DNA of 64,000 nt from Phaeovulum sp. GTDB taxonomy: Bacteria > Pseudomonadota > Alphaproteobacteria > Rhodobacterales > Rhodobacteraceae. The number at the start of each line of letters is the position of its first letter. Position 1 is the stretch's first letter. The notes beneath the pieces were generated by a model, which did no database searches, was not told where the DNA came from, and saw nothing but the letters and a program-made list of their open reading frames with translations. Position numbers and translations under genes: made by a program. Shown piece by piece: positions 38,789 to 50,436 of the stretch. Where the stretch lies: the NCBI RefSeq assembly GCF_030684035.1, contig NZ_JAUXPI010000047.1, positions 1 through 64,000 on the forward strand, given 5' to 3'.

Positions 38789-39301
38789 ATGACCCTGATC
38801 ACCAAATCGCTTCTGATCGTCGCCGCCCTCGGGCTGGCGGCGTGCAACAACCCTGACCGTTTCGGCACCGGCGCTGGCGCTGGCGGCGCGGGCGGCATTT
38901 CGACCTCGCCGCTCGGCAATCCGTCAGATCCGCGCTCGCCGGCCTATTTCATGCAGACGGTGGGCGACAAGGTGCTGTTCGCGGTCGATCAATCGACGCT
39001 GGCCCCCGAAGCGCGCAACATCCTTTCCGGGCAGGCGCTTTGGCTGACCCAGAACCCGCAATATTCGGCGATCATCGAAGGCCATGCCGACGAGCAGGGC
39101 ACCCGCGAATACAACCTCGCCCTTGGCGCGCGGCGCGCAAATGCGGTGCAGGAATTCCTGATTTCGCAAGGCGTTGCGCCGAACCGCCTGCGCACCGTGT
39201 CCTATGGCAAGGAGCGCCCGCTGGCGGTATGTTCGACCGAAAGTTGCTACGCGCAGAACCGCCGCGCGCTGACCGTGGTTTCGCTTGGCGCGGGCGTTTG
39301 A
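38789..39301 (+). CDS. pal: peptidoglycan-associated lipoprotein Pal
   Basis: The 170-aa outer-membrane lipoprotein has the lipobox LGLAACNN (lipid Cys about residue 19), a Gly-rich spacer, and an OmpA domain with the diaminopimelate-binding pattern IIEGHADEQGTREYNLALG and YGKERPL. It anchors the outer membrane to peptidoglycan and interacts with TolB. Confidence 0.97.
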   Translation: MTLITKSLLIVAALGLAACNNPDRFGTGAGAGGAGGISTSPLGNPSDPRSPAYFMQTVGDKVLFAVDQSTLAPEARNILSGQALWLTQNPQYSAIIEGHADEQGTREYNLALGARRANAVQEFLISQGVAPNRLRTVSYGKERPLAVCSTESCYAQNRRALTVVSLGAGV

Positions 39302-39311
39302 GGGGGTGAAG

Positions 39312-40139
39312 ATGCGGCGATTGGGCGTGCTTGCGGTCTGTCTTGCGCTGGCCTCACCGGCGTTGGCGCAAGGCAATGCCCAGTCGCTGGCCTCCATTCG
39401 CGCCGAACTGGGCGCGCTTGCCACCGCGCTTGAGGGTCTGCGCGCCGAGTTGATCGGCGGTGGTGGTGCCGGGCTCGTCGCGGCGGGCGGCGTTGGTGCG
39501 CTGGCGCGGATGGACGCGATCGAGGCGGCGCTGGTGCGGCTGACGGCGCAAAGCGAGGCGCTGGAGAACCGCATCAACCGGGTGGTCGCCGATGGCACCA
39601 ACCGGCTTGGCGATCTGGAGTTCCGGCTTTGCGAACTGGAACCCGGCTGCGATATTTCCAAGGTCGGAGCGACGCCGCTTTTGGGTGGCGGTGCGGTGGC
39701 GGCAAATGGCGGCGGTGCCTCTGGCGCGGGGGTGACCGGATCGGCCCCGGCGCTGGCAATGAGCGAGCAGGCCGATTTCGACCGCGCCAAGGCGGCGCTC
39801 GATGCGGGCGAATACGCGCGCGCAGCCGAGTTGTTTGCTGTGTTCAACACCACTTACACCGGCGGTCCGCTGACTGCCGACGCGCAATTCTATCGTGGCC
39901 AGGCGTTGCAGGCTGCGGGCGATGTTGCGGGGGCCGCGCGCGCCTGGCTCGAAGGCTTTGCCGGGGCACCCGACGGGCCGCGCGCGCCGGAAAGCCTGTT
40001 GATGCTCGGCCGGGCGCTTGCCGATCTGCAACAGGTGCCCGAGGCCTGCGCGATGCTGACCGAGGTCGGCTTGCGCTTTCCCGGAGCCGCTGCCGCGACC
40101 GAGGCGGGCGCGATGATGCGCACGCTGAACTGCCAGTGA
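39312..40139 (+). CDS. cpoB: CpoB/YbgF cell-division coordinator
   Basis: The 275-aa periplasmic protein has a signal peptide (GVLAVCLALASPALAQ). A coiled-coil N-terminal part follows (about 25-105, with SLASIRAELGALATALEGLR), then a Gly/Ala linker and C-terminal TPR repeats (AQFYRGQALQAAGDVAGAAR and APESLLMLGRALADLQQV). CpoB couples peptidoglycan synthesis to Tol-Pal constriction. Its stop overlaps the GTG of tilS. Confidence 0.92.
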   Translation: MRRLGVLAVCLALASPALAQGNAQSLASIRAELGALATALEGLRAELIGGGGAGLVAAGGVGALARMDAIEAALVRLTAQSEALENRINRVVADGTNRLGDLEFRLCELEPGCDISKVGATPLLGGGAVAANGGGASGAGVTGSAPALAMSEQADFDRAKAALDAGEYARAAELFAVFNTTYTGGPLTADAQFYRGQALQAAGDVAGAARAWLEGFAGAPDGPRAPESLLMLGRALADLQQVPEACAMLTEVGLRFPGAAAATEAGAMMRTLNCQ

Positions 40140-41389
40140 CCCAGTTGCCCGCGCTGCCGCTTGCGGCGCGCCTTGCCGCCGCTCTGCCGCCCGGTCGCTT
40201 TGCGCGGCTGGGCGTTGCGGTTTCAGGGGGCGGCGACAGCATCGCGCTGATGCACCTTCTGGCAGAGCATCGCGCCGCAGGTGGCCCCGAGCCGGTGGTG
40301 GTTTCGCTCGACCACGGTTTGCGGCCCGAGGCCGCGGCAGAGGTGGCCGGGGTGATGCGCGCCGCGGCGGCGCTTGGGCTGGTGCACCGGGCGCTGGTCT
40401 GGCGCGGATGGGACGGGCACGGCAACCTGATGCAGGCGGCGCGGCGCGCGCGCTACCGGCTGATCGCCGATTGGGCACGCGACGAGGGCCTGCCCGCCGT
40501 GGCACTGGGCCATACCGCCGACGACCAGGCCGAGACCTTCTTCATGCGGCTGGCGCGCGGGGCCGGGGTTGACGGGCTTTCGGGCATGGCCTCCGAGCGG
40601 GTTGCTGAGGGCATGCTCTGGCTGCGGCCGCTCTTGGAGAGTACCCGGGCCGAATTGCGCGGCTGGCTTGGGGCGCGTGGACTCGGTTGGGTTGATGACC
40701 CCAGCAACGAAAACGCGGCATACGAACGGATTCGCGCCCGCGCCGCGCTCGCAGCCCTTGCGCCGCTCGGCATTACCGCCACCGGAGTCGCCGAAGTGAC
40801 CCAGCATTTGCGCGAGGTGCGCGCGGCGCTGGTGGTGCAAACGCACGCCGCAGCGGCGGCTTTGGCGCGCGTCGAGGCGGTCGAGGTGCTGATCGACCGT
40901 GCCGGGCTGGAGGCGCTGCCCGCCGAGGTGCGACGCCGCCTGCTTGCCCATGCCCTGCGCTGGATCGCGGGCAGCGAATACGCGCCGCGCGGCCCGGCGC
41001 TGGCCGGGTTCGCCGAGGCTGCGGGTGCCGGTACCACCGCCACGCTGCACGGCTGCCTGGCTCTGCCCGAGGGGCCGCTGCTGCGGCTCTGCCGCGAGGC
41101 GTCCGCCGCTTCGGGCGCGGTGCCACCGGGGGCGCTTTGGGACGGGCGCTGGCGCATCACCGGGCCGGACGCCCCCGGCTGCGAGGTGCGCGCGCTTGGC
41201 GAGGCGGGGCTGCGGCTTTGCCCCGACTGGCGCGCATCACGCCGCCCGCGTGCCGCCCTTGCCGCCGATCCTGCGCTTTGGCGTGGGCCGGATCTGGTGG
41301 CGGCTCCGCTTGCCGGTTTCGCCAATGGCTGGCGCGCAGAACCCGCCCGCAACGGCGATGATTTCCTCGCTTCGCTTTTCGTGCATTGA
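40136..41389 (+). CDS. tilS: tRNA(Ile)-lysidine synthase
   Basis: The 417-aa enzyme modifies C34 of tRNA-Ile2 to lysidine, using ATP. The PP-loop pyrophosphatase motif [16 protein letters not shown] lies near residues 24-39 and [18 protein letters not shown] completes the N-terminal domain. The C-terminal half is divergent, as usual. Start GTG 40136 sits in the cpoB stop (GTGA). Position behind tol-pal and before ftsH is standard in Rhodobacteraceae. Confidence 0.93.
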   Translation: MTQLPALPLAARLAAALPPGRFARLGVAVSGGGDSIALMHLLAEHRAAGGPEPVVVSLDHGLRPEAAAEVAGVMRAAAALGLVHRALVWRGWDGHGNLMQAARRARYRLIADWARDEGLPAVALGHTADDQAETFFMRLARGAGVDGLSGMASERVAEGMLWLRPLLESTRAELRGWLGARGLGWVDDPSNENAAYERIRARAALAALAPLGITATGVAEVTQHLREVRAALVVQTHAAAAALARVEAVEVLIDRAGLEALPAEVRRRLLAHALRWIAGSEYAPRGPALAGFAEAAGAGTTATLHGCLALPEGPLLRLCREASAASGAVPPGALWDGRWRITGPDAPGCEVRALGEAGLRLCPDWRASRRPRAALAADPALWRGPDLVAAPLAGFANGWRAEPARNGDDFLASLFVH

Positions 41390-41468
41390 ACCTTCTGGCC
41401 GAATGCCTATTTTCACTTGCAACGGACGCGCGCCACGGGTGTGCGCCAGGTACATGGGAGGATACCCA

Positions 41469-43379
<1,911 letters not shown>

Positions 43380-43518
43380 AGCCATTCGCCAGCGCGAAGC
43401 GCCGGCCCATGCCTGAGGGGCTGGACAGCGGGCGCGCGCCCGGTTAGGGGGCGTTTGCCAGCGGTTCCTGCCCCAAGCCGGGTGCCCGCAGGCCGGAGCA
43501 ACGGCGGAGGAGGGCGCG

Positions 43519-44499
43519 ATGATCACCACCTATATTGTGCGCAACGGCCTGCTGACCACCTATGACGGCCCGCCCGGGGCGATTCTCGCCGCCGACGAGG
43601 TGCTCTGGCACGACATGCAGGCCCCCACGCTTGAGGAAGAGCACCAGCTTGAGACCCTGCTCGGTGTCGAGATCCCCACCCGCGAGGAGATGGAAGAGAT
43701 CGAAGCTTCCTCGCGGCTTTACACCGAAGGCGGTGCCTTCTTTCTGACCGCCAGCGTGGTTGCCAACGCGCATAGCGAAGCCCCGCAACTGGCCCCCGTC
43801 ACCTTCATTCTTTCGGGAAACCGGCTGGTGACGGTGCGCTATCACGCGCCGCGCTCGTTCGCCACGTTCCGCCAGCGCGCCGCCAAGGCTGATCTTGGCA
43901 TCCGCTCCGGCACGACGCTTTTGATTGCGATCTTCGAAACCGTCACCGACCGCCTCGCCGACATTCTGGAGGCCGCAGCCCGGCGGCACGACGATATCTC
44001 GCGCGACGTTTTCGTTTCCGGTGCGCGCAGCCCGGAACAGCGCAACCAGCTTTCGCAGATACTGGAGCGCATCGGTCAGGCCGAAGACATGAACGCCAAG
44101 ATCAAGGAAAGCCTCGCCACGCTCGATCGGGTGATCGGCTTTTTCTCGCTGGCACCCGATGCCAAGAAGGGTGCCGCAGATCGGCGCTCGCGCATCAAGA
44201 CCGTCGCGCGCGACCTGCGTTCGCTTGCCGATTACGCCAATGCGCAGACCCAGAAGATCACCTTTCTGCTCGATGCGACACTTGGCATGGTCAACATCGA
44301 GCAAAACGGCATCATCAAGATTTTCTCGGTGGCTGCGGTGGTATTCCTGCCGCCCACGCTGATCGCCTCGATCTACGGCATGAACTTCCGCTTCATGCCC
44401 GAACTCGACTGGCAATTGGGCTATCCTTTCGCGCTCGGGCTACAGGTGCTGTCGGCGGTGCTGCCCTACCTCTATTTCAAGCGTAAAGGCTGGTTGTGA
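43519..44499 (+). CDS. corA: CorA-family Mg2+/Co2+ transporter
   Basis: The 326-aa protein has a large cytoplasmic funnel domain and two C-terminal helices (IFSVAAVVFLPPTLIASIYG and LGYPFALGLQVLSAVLPYLY) connected by the selectivity motif GMNF. CorA forms a pentameric divalent-cation channel. The stop overlaps the GTG of the next gene. The ~140-bp gap after ftsH shows only GC-rich sequence, presumably containing its promoter. Confidence 0.93.
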   Translation: MITTYIVRNGLLTTYDGPPGAILAADEVLWHDMQAPTLEEEHQLETLLGVEIPTREEMEEIEASSRLYTEGGAFFLTASVVANAHSEAPQLAPVTFILSGNRLVTVRYHAPRSFATFRQRAAKADLGIRSGTTLLIAIFETVTDRLADILEAAARRHDDISRDVFVSGARSPEQRNQLSQILERIGQAEDMNAKIKESLATLDRVIGFFSLAPDAKKGAADRRSRIKTVARDLRSLADYANAQTQKITFLLDATLGMVNIEQNGIIKIFSVAAVVFLPPTLIASIYGMNFRFMPELDWQLGYPFALGLQVLSAVLPYLYFKRKGWL

Positions 44500-45266
44500 G
44501 CGATTGGAACCCCGAGGCCTATGCCCGTTTTCGCGGGCTGCGCCTCCGTCCCGCGCTCGATCTGCTGGAGCAGGTGGGCAGGCTGCCAAAGGGCGACGTG
44601 ATAGACCTCGGCTGCGGCAGTGGCGCTGTTGGCCCGGCGCTGGCTGCGCGGTTTGAAGACCGCAGGATCATTGGCATTGATACCTCGCCTGCGATGCTGT
44701 CAGAGGCGGCGGCAACCGGTGCCTACAAGCGGTGCGACGCCGACGATATTGCCATATGGCACCCCGCCAGACCCCCGGCACTGATCTTTTCCAACGCAGC
44801 GCTGCACTGGCTGCCCGACCACGCCGCGCTGATGCCGCGGCTTGCCGCCTTGCTGCCGCCGGGCGGGGTTCTGGCGGTGCAGATGCCGCGCCAGCACGAT
44901 GCGCCAAGCCACCGTCTGCTGCGTGCGATTGCTGCCGAGATGTTCCCCGACCGCTTCGATTTTTCGCTCTGGAAGCCGCCGGTGATGGCCGCACCTGACT
45001 ATGCCCGCCTGCTCGCCGCCCTTGGCCGCGCGGAGGTGTGGGAGAGCGAATACACCCAACGCCTAGCGGCTGAAGCGAGCGCCCACCCGGTGCGGATCTT
45101 TACCCAATCCACCGCGATGCGACCCATGGCCGAAAAGCTGGGCCCTGCCGAACAGGCCGCTTTTGTCGCGCGCTACGAGGCGGCACTGGCACTGGCTTAC
45201 CCGGCCGAGGCTGATGGGTCGGTGTTCATGCCGTTTCGCCGCCTGTTCTTTGTTCTGACCGTGTAG
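44496..45266 (+). CDS. tam: trans-aconitate 2-methyltransferase-like SAM methyltransferase
   Basis: The 256-aa protein starts [20 protein letters not shown], the Tam-specific leader, then the SAM-binding [15 protein letters not shown] and [11 protein letters not shown]. Tam methylates trans-aconitate, a damage product of the TCA intermediate cis-aconitate. GTG start overlaps the corA stop by 4 bp. The assignment to Tam is by family pattern; close relatives may use other acids. Confidence 0.85.
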   Translation: MSDWNPEAYARFRGLRLRPALDLLEQVGRLPKGDVIDLGCGSGAVGPALAARFEDRRIIGIDTSPAMLSEAAATGAYKRCDADDIAIWHPARPPALIFSNAALHWLPDHAALMPRLAALLPPGGVLAVQMPRQHDAPSHRLLRAIAAEMFPDRFDFSLWKPPVMAAPDYARLLAALGRAEVWESEYTQRLAAEASAHPVRIFTQSTAMRPMAEKLGPAEQAAFVARYEAALALAYPAEADGSVFMPFRRLFFVLTV

Positions 45267-45379
45267 AGGGTTTCCGGCGGGCGGCGCATCCTTTCGCTTT
45301 CATGTCGCAAACGCGCTTTCCTGCGGCCTGTAACTGGCTAGTCTGCGCCAAACCCCGATGCCTCTGGAGGGCTTCCCCC

Positions 45380-47056
45380 GTGACCGTCAAAACCGACATC
45401 GAAATTGCCCGCGCCGCGAAGAAACTCCCGATCTCCCAGATCGGCGCGAAACTTGGCATTCCCGTGGAATCGCTCATTCCCTATGGTCACGACAAGGCCA
45501 AGGTGGACCGCGAATTCATCGCCGGGCTGGAAGGGCGCGCAGAGGGCAAGCTGATCCTTGTCACCGCGATCAACCCGACCCCGGCGGGCGAGGGCAAGAC
45601 CACCACCACCGTCGGGCTTGGCGATGCGCTGGCGCGGATCGGCAAGAAATCCGCCATCTGCATCCGCGAGGCAAGCCTTGGCCCCAACTTCGGCATGAAG
45701 GGCGGCGCGGCGGGCGGCGGCTATGCGCAGATCGTGCCGATGGAAGAGATGAACCTGCATTTCACCGGCGATTTTCACGCGATCACCTCGGCGCACAACC
45801 TGCTGACGGCGATGATCGACAACCACATCTACTGGGGAAATTCGCTGGAAATCGACGAGCGCCGCATTGTCTGGCGGCGGGTGATGGACATGAACGACCG
45901 CGCGCTGCGTGACATGGTTGTGGGGCTTGGCGGGGTTTCCAACGGCTTTGCGCGGCAAACCGGATTTGACATCACCGTGGCTTCCGAAGTGATGGCGATT
46001 CTGTGCCTGTCGAACGACCTTGAAGACCTGCAAGAGCGCCTTGGTCGCATCGTGGTGGCCTATCGGCGCGACAAGTCCCCGGTTTACTGCCGCGACATCA
46101 AGGCCGATGGCGCGATGACGGTCTTGCTCAAGGATGCGATGCAGCCGAACCTCGTGCAGACGCTGGAAAACACCCCCGCCTTTGTACACGGCGGCCCGTT
46201 TGCCAACATCGCGCATGGCTGCAACTCGGTCATCGCCACCCAGACGGCACTTCGGTTGGCCGACTATGTGGTGACCGAGGCGGGCTTCGGTGCCGACCTT
46301 GGTGCCGAGAAGTTCTTTGACATCAAGTGTCGCAAGGCCGGGCTGAAACCTGCGGCGGCGGTGATTGTCGCCACCGTGCGGGCGATGAAGATGAACGGTG
46401 GCGTCGCCAAGGCCGACCTCGGGGCCGAAAACGTGGCCGCCGTGACCAAGGGCTGCCCGAACCTTGGCCGCCATATTGCCAACGTCAAAGGCTTTGGCGT
46501 GCCGGTTGTGGTGGCGATCAACCATTTCACCTCCGACACCGAGGCCGAGATTGCGGCGGTAAAGGAATATGTCGCCCGTCAGGGTGCCGAGGCGGTGCTT
46601 TGCCACCACTGGGCCAAGGGCGGCGAGGGTGCCGAGGAACTGGCGCAAAAGGTGGTGGCGCTGGCCGAGAGCGGTGCCGGTGCCTTTGCCCCGCTTTACC
46701 CCGATGAAATGGGGCTCTTTGACAAGATCGACACCATCGCGCGGCGCATCTACCACGCGGGCGAAGTAATCGCCGACAAGTCGATCCGCGACCAGTTGCG
46801 GGCATGGGAAGCGGCGGGCTACGGGCACTTTCCGGTCTGCATGGCAAAGACGCAATACAGCTTCTCGACCGACCCGAACCTGCGCGGGGCCCCCTCCGGG
46901 CACACCCTGCCGATCCGCGAAGTCCGGCTTTCCGCCGGTGCGGGCTTCATCGTGGTGATCTGCGGCGAGATCATGACCATGCCGGGCCTGCCCAAGGTGC
47001 CCTCGGCCGAGACCATCGGGCTTGATGACACAGGGCTGGTGGTGGGCCTGTTCTGA
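45380..47056 (+). CDS. fhs: formate-tetrahydrofolate ligase
   Basis: The 558-aa enzyme makes 10-formyl-tetrahydrofolate from formate, THF and ATP. The P-loop [18 protein letters not shown] lies at ~residues 65-82, and [17 protein letters not shown] and [16 protein letters not shown] are family signatures. Length is standard. Start is GTG with GGAGGG 8 bp upstream. Together with folD downstream it forms the C1-folate branch. The 113-bp upstream spacer shows no recognisable riboswitch. Confidence 0.97.
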   Translation: MTVKTDIEIARAAKKLPISQIGAKLGIPVESLIPYGHDKAKVDREFIAGLEGRAEGKLILVTAINPTPAGEGKTTTTVGLGDALARIGKKSAICIREASLGPNFGMKGGAAGGGYAQIVPMEEMNLHFTGDFHAITSAHNLLTAMIDNHIYWGNSLEIDERRIVWRRVMDMNDRALRDMVVGLGGVSNGFARQTGFDITVASEVMAILCLSNDLEDLQERLGRIVVAYRRDKSPVYCRDIKADGAMTVLLKDAMQPNLVQTLENTPAFVHGGPFANIAHGCNSVIATQTALRLADYVVTEAGFGADLGAEKFFDIKCRKAGLKPAAAVIVATVRAMKMNGGVAKADLGAENVAAVTKGCPNLGRHIANVKGFGVPVVVAINHFTSDTEAEIAAVKEYVARQGAEAVLCHHWAKGGEGAEELAQKVVALAESGAGAFAPLYPDEMGLFDKIDTIARRIYHAGEVIADKSIRDQLRAWEAAGYGHFPVCMAKTQYSFSTDPNLRGAPSGHTLPIREVRLSAGAGFIVVICGEIMTMPGLPKVPSAETIGLDDTGLVVGLF

Positions 47057-47125
47057 GGCGCGGGGCTTGAGCCTGCGGCGGAAACCGGGCATTAGCCCCG
47101 CATCCGAAGTCTCGGGAGCCTGCCG

Positions 47126-47431
47126 ATGAAATCGCCCGCCCAGATTGCCAGCATGGCCGAATTGCGCGCCGAGATCGACCTGCTCGATGCCGCATTGGTG
47201 GCGGCACTCGCGGATCGCGCGCGGCTGATCGACCGCGCGGCAGAGCTGAAGCGTGCCGAGGGCATGGCGGCGCTGGTGCCGGAACGGGTGGCCGAGGTGC
47301 TGGCGCATGTGCGAAGCGAAGCCGTGGCGCGCGGCCTCGACCCGGCTCTGGCCGAGGCGCTCTGGCGACAGATCATCGACTGGGCGATTGCCCGCGAGGA
47401 AGAAGCTCTGGCAAGGGGAAAAGACGCATGA
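47126..47431 (+). CDS. chorismate mutase (AroQ type)
   Basis: The 101-aa helical protein resembles AroQ-class chorismate mutases: [20 protein letters not shown] at the start, [21 protein letters not shown] in the middle, and [15 protein letters not shown] at the end. Conserved Arg/Lys/Glu positions of the active site appear in place. It rearranges chorismate to prephenate for Phe/Tyr synthesis (pyruvate-lyase side activities exist in the family). It overlaps folD by 4 bp and lies about 70 bp after fhs. Confidence 0.85.
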   Translation: MKSPAQIASMAELRAEIDLLDAALVAALADRARLIDRAAELKRAEGMAALVPERVAEVLAHVRSEAVARGLDPALAEALWRQIIDWAIAREEEALARGKDA

Positions 47432-48318
47432 GCGCAACCATTATCGACGGCAAGGCCTTTGCGGCAAAGCTGCGGGGCAAGGTGGCCGAGCACGTCGCGC
47501 GGCTGAAGGCCGATTTCGGCATTGCGCCGGGGCTTGCGGTGGTGCTGGTGGGCACCGATCCGGCCTCCGAGGTCTATGTGCGTAACAAGGGCATTGCTTC
47601 GCGCGAAACCGGGATGAACAGCTTCGAGCACAAATTGCCCGCCGATGTCACCACCGCAGCCCTTTATGCGCTGATCGACCGGCTGAACGCCGACCCGACC
47701 GTGCACGGCATTCTGGTGCAGTTCCCGGTTCCCGCGCATTTGAGCGAAACCGAGATCGTGGCACGGATCGACCCTGCCAAGGATGTGGACGGGCTGCATA
47801 TTCTCAACGCGGGGCTCCTGGCCTCGGGCGGCAAGGCGATGGTTTCCTGCACCCCGCTTGGCTGCCTGATGCTCCTGCGCGACCAGCTTGGCAGCCTTTC
47901 GGGCATGAACGCCGTGGTCGTTGGCCGCTCGAACCTTGTCGGCAAGCCGATGGCGCAGCTTTTGTTGCGCGAAAGTTGCACCGTGACCATCGCGCATTCG
48001 CGCACCCGCGAGCTTGCTTCGGTTTGCCGGGGTGCCGACATTCTGGTGGCGGCGGTAGGACGGCCGCAGATGATCACCGGCGATTTCATCAGACCCGGCG
48101 CTACGGTGATCGACGTCGGCATCAACCGCGTGACACACGAGGGCAAGACCCGGCTTGTGGGTGATGTCGATTTTGCCAGCGCGGTGCAGGTGGCAGGGGC
48201 GATCACCCCGGTGCCGGGCGGCGTTGGCCCGATGACCATTGCTTGCCTTCTGGCCAATACCGTCACCGCCGCCTGCCGCGCCAATGACCTTCCCGAACCC
48301 GAGGGGCTGACCGCCTGA
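47428..48318 (+). CDS. folD: bifunctional methylene-THF dehydrogenase/cyclohydrolase
   Basis: The 296-aa enzyme interconverts methylene-THF, methenyl-THF and 10-formyl-THF with NADP+. It has [14 protein letters not shown] with the catalytic Lys, then [12 protein letters not shown], the NADP-binding [17 protein letters not shown], and the C-terminal [13 protein letters not shown]. Start overlaps the chorismate mutase stop. With fhs it forms the formate-to-methylene-THF route. Confidence 0.97.
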   Translation: MSATIIDGKAFAAKLRGKVAEHVARLKADFGIAPGLAVVLVGTDPASEVYVRNKGIASRETGMNSFEHKLPADVTTAALYALIDRLNADPTVHGILVQFPVPAHLSETEIVARIDPAKDVDGLHILNAGLLASGGKAMVSCTPLGCLMLLRDQLGSLSGMNAVVVGRSNLVGKPMAQLLLRESCTVTIAHSRTRELASVCRGADILVAAVGRPQMITGDFIRPGATVIDVGINRVTHEGKTRLVGDVDFASAVQVAGAITPVPGGVGPMTIACLLANTVTAACRANDLPEPEGLTA

Positions 48319-48333
48319 GCGCGGTAACACCGC

Positions 48334-48759
48334 TCACGCCTGATCTACCGGCACCATCGTGCCTTGCAATACCGCAACCAGCCTGCGGCATCCGTCCGCG
48401 GCCTCAGCTTCGACCTCGGCGGTCACCACGTCCAGCCTCCGCCCCGCCTTGACCACCCGCCCGCGCGCGATCAGCCGCACCCCCACCGCGGGTGCCACAA
48501 GGTTGATCTTCATCTCGGCGGTCATCACTTCGCGCTCCGGTTCCATCACCGTCAGCGCCGCATAGCCCGCCGCCGTGTCGCCAAGCGCGAAGGTCACACC
48601 GGCATGACCCGCGCCATGCTGCTGGCCCATCTGCGGCAAGAGCGGCGCCGAGATTTCGCAGCACCCGCTTTCCGCCGCGACAATCTGCGCGCCGATCGTG
48701 CGCATCATTGCCTGCTGGGCGAAACTGGCGGCGATGCGTGGCAAAACGGGGTAGGGCAT
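48334..48759 (-). CDS. PaaI-type hotdog thioesterase
   Basis: The 141-aa hotdog protein has the PaaI-like catalytic region MGQQHGAGHAGVTFALGDTAAGYAA, with the conserved Asp, and MTAEMKINLVAPAVGVRL. It should hydrolyse acyl- or aryl-CoA thioesters; substrate unknown. It is convergent with folD, the stops being 15 bp apart, and a small hairpin overlaps the folD stop. Confidence 0.87.
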   Translation of the reverse strand: MPYPVLPRIAASFAQQAMMRTIGAQIVAAESGCCEISAPLLPQMGQQHGAGHAGVTFALGDTAAGYAALTVMEPEREVMTAEMKINLVAPAVGVRLIARGRVVKAGRRLDVVTAEVEAEAADGCRRLVAVLQGTMVPVDQA

Positions 48760-48879
48760 GGCGGGCTCCTTGCAGCTACCGCGATCAAAGCCCCGGCGGC
48801 GCGTGCTGGCAACAGTGTTGCGCGATTGTGAGCGAACGAGTAGCACAGTTGCAGGGCAATGCATTTGAGCTCGAGGTTG

Positions 48880-49653
48880 ATGGCCTCTTTTTTTCAACAA
48901 TGGAAAGCAAATCTGCTTTTCCCGGCGGCGCCCGTAATCTGGGCTGCGATTTCGTTTTTTGGCATTATCGCCGGGCCGTTCGGAACCCTCAACTCGCTGT
49001 CGCTGGAACTTCGGCTGGTGTTCTGGCCGGGACTGATCGCTGTTGCGATTTTGCTTGGCACAGGCGTGCGCACGCTGGTGGAGAGTGTTTTCGGACTGCG
49101 GCATTTTGCCGCACAGGCACCGGTGCTGGCGGCTCTGGTAACGCTGCTGCTCGCGCCGCCGTTGCAATCTATCGCTGCCGAGCTGGTTGACAGCGAAATC
49201 ACCCCGGCACCCGGGCTGGTCGAGCTATCGCTTCTCGTTTTTGCCGCATCGATGGGCGTCAGCGCCATCCGGTTTGCGCTGGCACCGCAGAAAAACGTCG
49301 TTGCGCCGCCCTCCGGGGCGGGCGAACCGCGCCTTTATGCCCGCTTGCCGGTGGAGATGCGCGCGCCGCTGCTGCGTCTTTCTGTGCGCGATCATTATGT
49401 GGATGTGGTGACCGAGGCCGGCACCACCGCGGTGCTGATCCGGTTGGGTGATGCAATCACCGAGGTCGGGGGCATTCCTGGCACCCGGGTGCACCGCTCG
49501 CATTGGGTTGCGGCGTCGGCGGTCAGGCTTTCCACGTCGGCTTCGGGCAAGGCGGTGTTGCAGCTCAGCGATGGCAGCAAGGTGCCGGTATCCAAAACCT
49601 ATCGGGCGGCGGTGCAGGTGATGCTCGATGGCATCGGAGCGGGCGGCAGCTGA
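48880..49653 (+). CDS. membrane-bound LytTR-domain DNA-binding protein
   Basis: The 257-aa product has four hydrophobic helices in residues ~12-140 (FPAAPVIWAAISFFGIIAG to LLVFAASMGVSAIRFAL). A C-terminal LytTR domain follows, seen in RLSVRDHYVDVVTEAGT, GTRVHRSHWVAASAVRLS and VPVSKTYRAAV. LytTR domains bind direct-repeat DNA and here would be tethered to the membrane, a one-component layout. ATG 48880 has GAGG just upstream; ATG 48859 adds seven residues. Targets are unknown; the gene is convergent with pdeM. Confidence 0.82.
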   Translation: MASFFQQWKANLLFPAAPVIWAAISFFGIIAGPFGTLNSLSLELRLVFWPGLIAVAILLGTGVRTLVESVFGLRHFAAQAPVLAALVTLLLAPPLQSIAAELVDSEITPAPGLVELSLLVFAASMGVSAIRFALAPQKNVVAPPSGAGEPRLYARLPVEMRAPLLRLSVRDHYVDVVTEAGTTAVLIRLGDAITEVGGIPGTRVHRSHWVAASAVRLSTSASGKAVLQLSDGSKVPVSKTYRAAVQVMLDGIGAGGS

Positions 49654-49668
49654 ACCTGCATCGCAGCG

Positions 49669-50331
49669 TCAGCCGGGTCTCGGCATCGGCATCGGCAGCA
49701 CAAGCGCCTGTGCCCCGGTCAGCACGGCCACGGTGCCTGGCTGCATCAGCCCTGTCAGAACCGGGTCGGTGCATCTCAGCCCGCCGGTATAGGCACCGAA
49801 AGCGGGCATGATGACGCGCCGCTGGTCGATCAGGAAACAGGGGCGCTGGGTGCCACCAAGCCGCGCCTTGGGGTGAAAATGCCCTGAAACTTCGCCTGCC
49901 GCAGCTTCGGCCTCGGCAATGTGCCGAAATTGCAGCGACCCGCGCGCCAGCTCGGCCACATGGGTTCCGCCGATTGCCAGTGGTCCGGGGTCATGGTTGC
50001 CCGCGACCCAGACCCATTCCCGCCCCGCCATAAGTCGCGCCAGCCAGAGCGCCTCGGGCGCGGGCATGTCCGCCGCCTCCAGATCGTCGAAACTGTCGCC
50101 AAGGCAGACAACACCGGCGGGATCAAGCGCCGCAATCTCGGCATCAAGCCGCGCCAGCGTCGCTGCGGTGTCATAGGGGGGAAGCAGCGCCCCGCCGCGT
50201 CGGGCAATACGCTCGGCTTTGCCGAAATGCAGGTCCGATACTACCAGAAGCCGCTGCGCCTCCCACCAGAGCGTGCCCGTGCCCCGCGCCAAAAGCGCCG
50301 TCCCCGCCAGTTCGAACCGGTATCCGCGCAT
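49669..50331 (-). CDS. pdeM: ligase-associated DNA damage response endonuclease PdeM
   Basis: The 220-aa metallophosphoesterase has LVVSDLHFGKAE at ~residue 29, GDSFDD, WVAGNHDPGP and GHFHPKA, the calcineurin-like metal motifs. PdeM-type proteins are encoded with an Lhr-like helicase, an ATP-dependent DNA ligase and an MBL-fold exonuclease; only the helicase is adjacent here, 105 bp upstream on the same strand. It is convergent with the LytTR gene. Confidence 0.88.
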   Translation of the reverse strand: MRGYRFELAGTALLARGTGTLWWEAQRLLVVSDLHFGKAERIARRGGALLPPYDTAATLARLDAEIAALDPAGVVCLGDSFDDLEAADMPAPEALWLARLMAGREWVWVAGNHDPGPLAIGGTHVAELARGSLQFRHIAEAEAAAGEVSGHFHPKARLGGTQRPCFLIDQRRVIMPAFGAYTGGLRCTDPVLTGLMQPGTVAVLTGAQALVLPMPMPRPG

Positions 50332-50436
50332 TCCCGCCCCTGCACCTGCCACCGCGATACTCCCGAAGACCGCAGAGTTCCACGCCCGGCATGGCCTGCC
50401 TTGGCAAAACACCCTGCGGGGTTTGGAAAGCCCCCC

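Noticed and set aside
45267-45379. Possible riboswitch upstream of fhs
   Set aside because: The 113-bp spacer shows no tetrahydrofolate or SAM aptamer core that I recognise and is too short for most classes with an expression platform.
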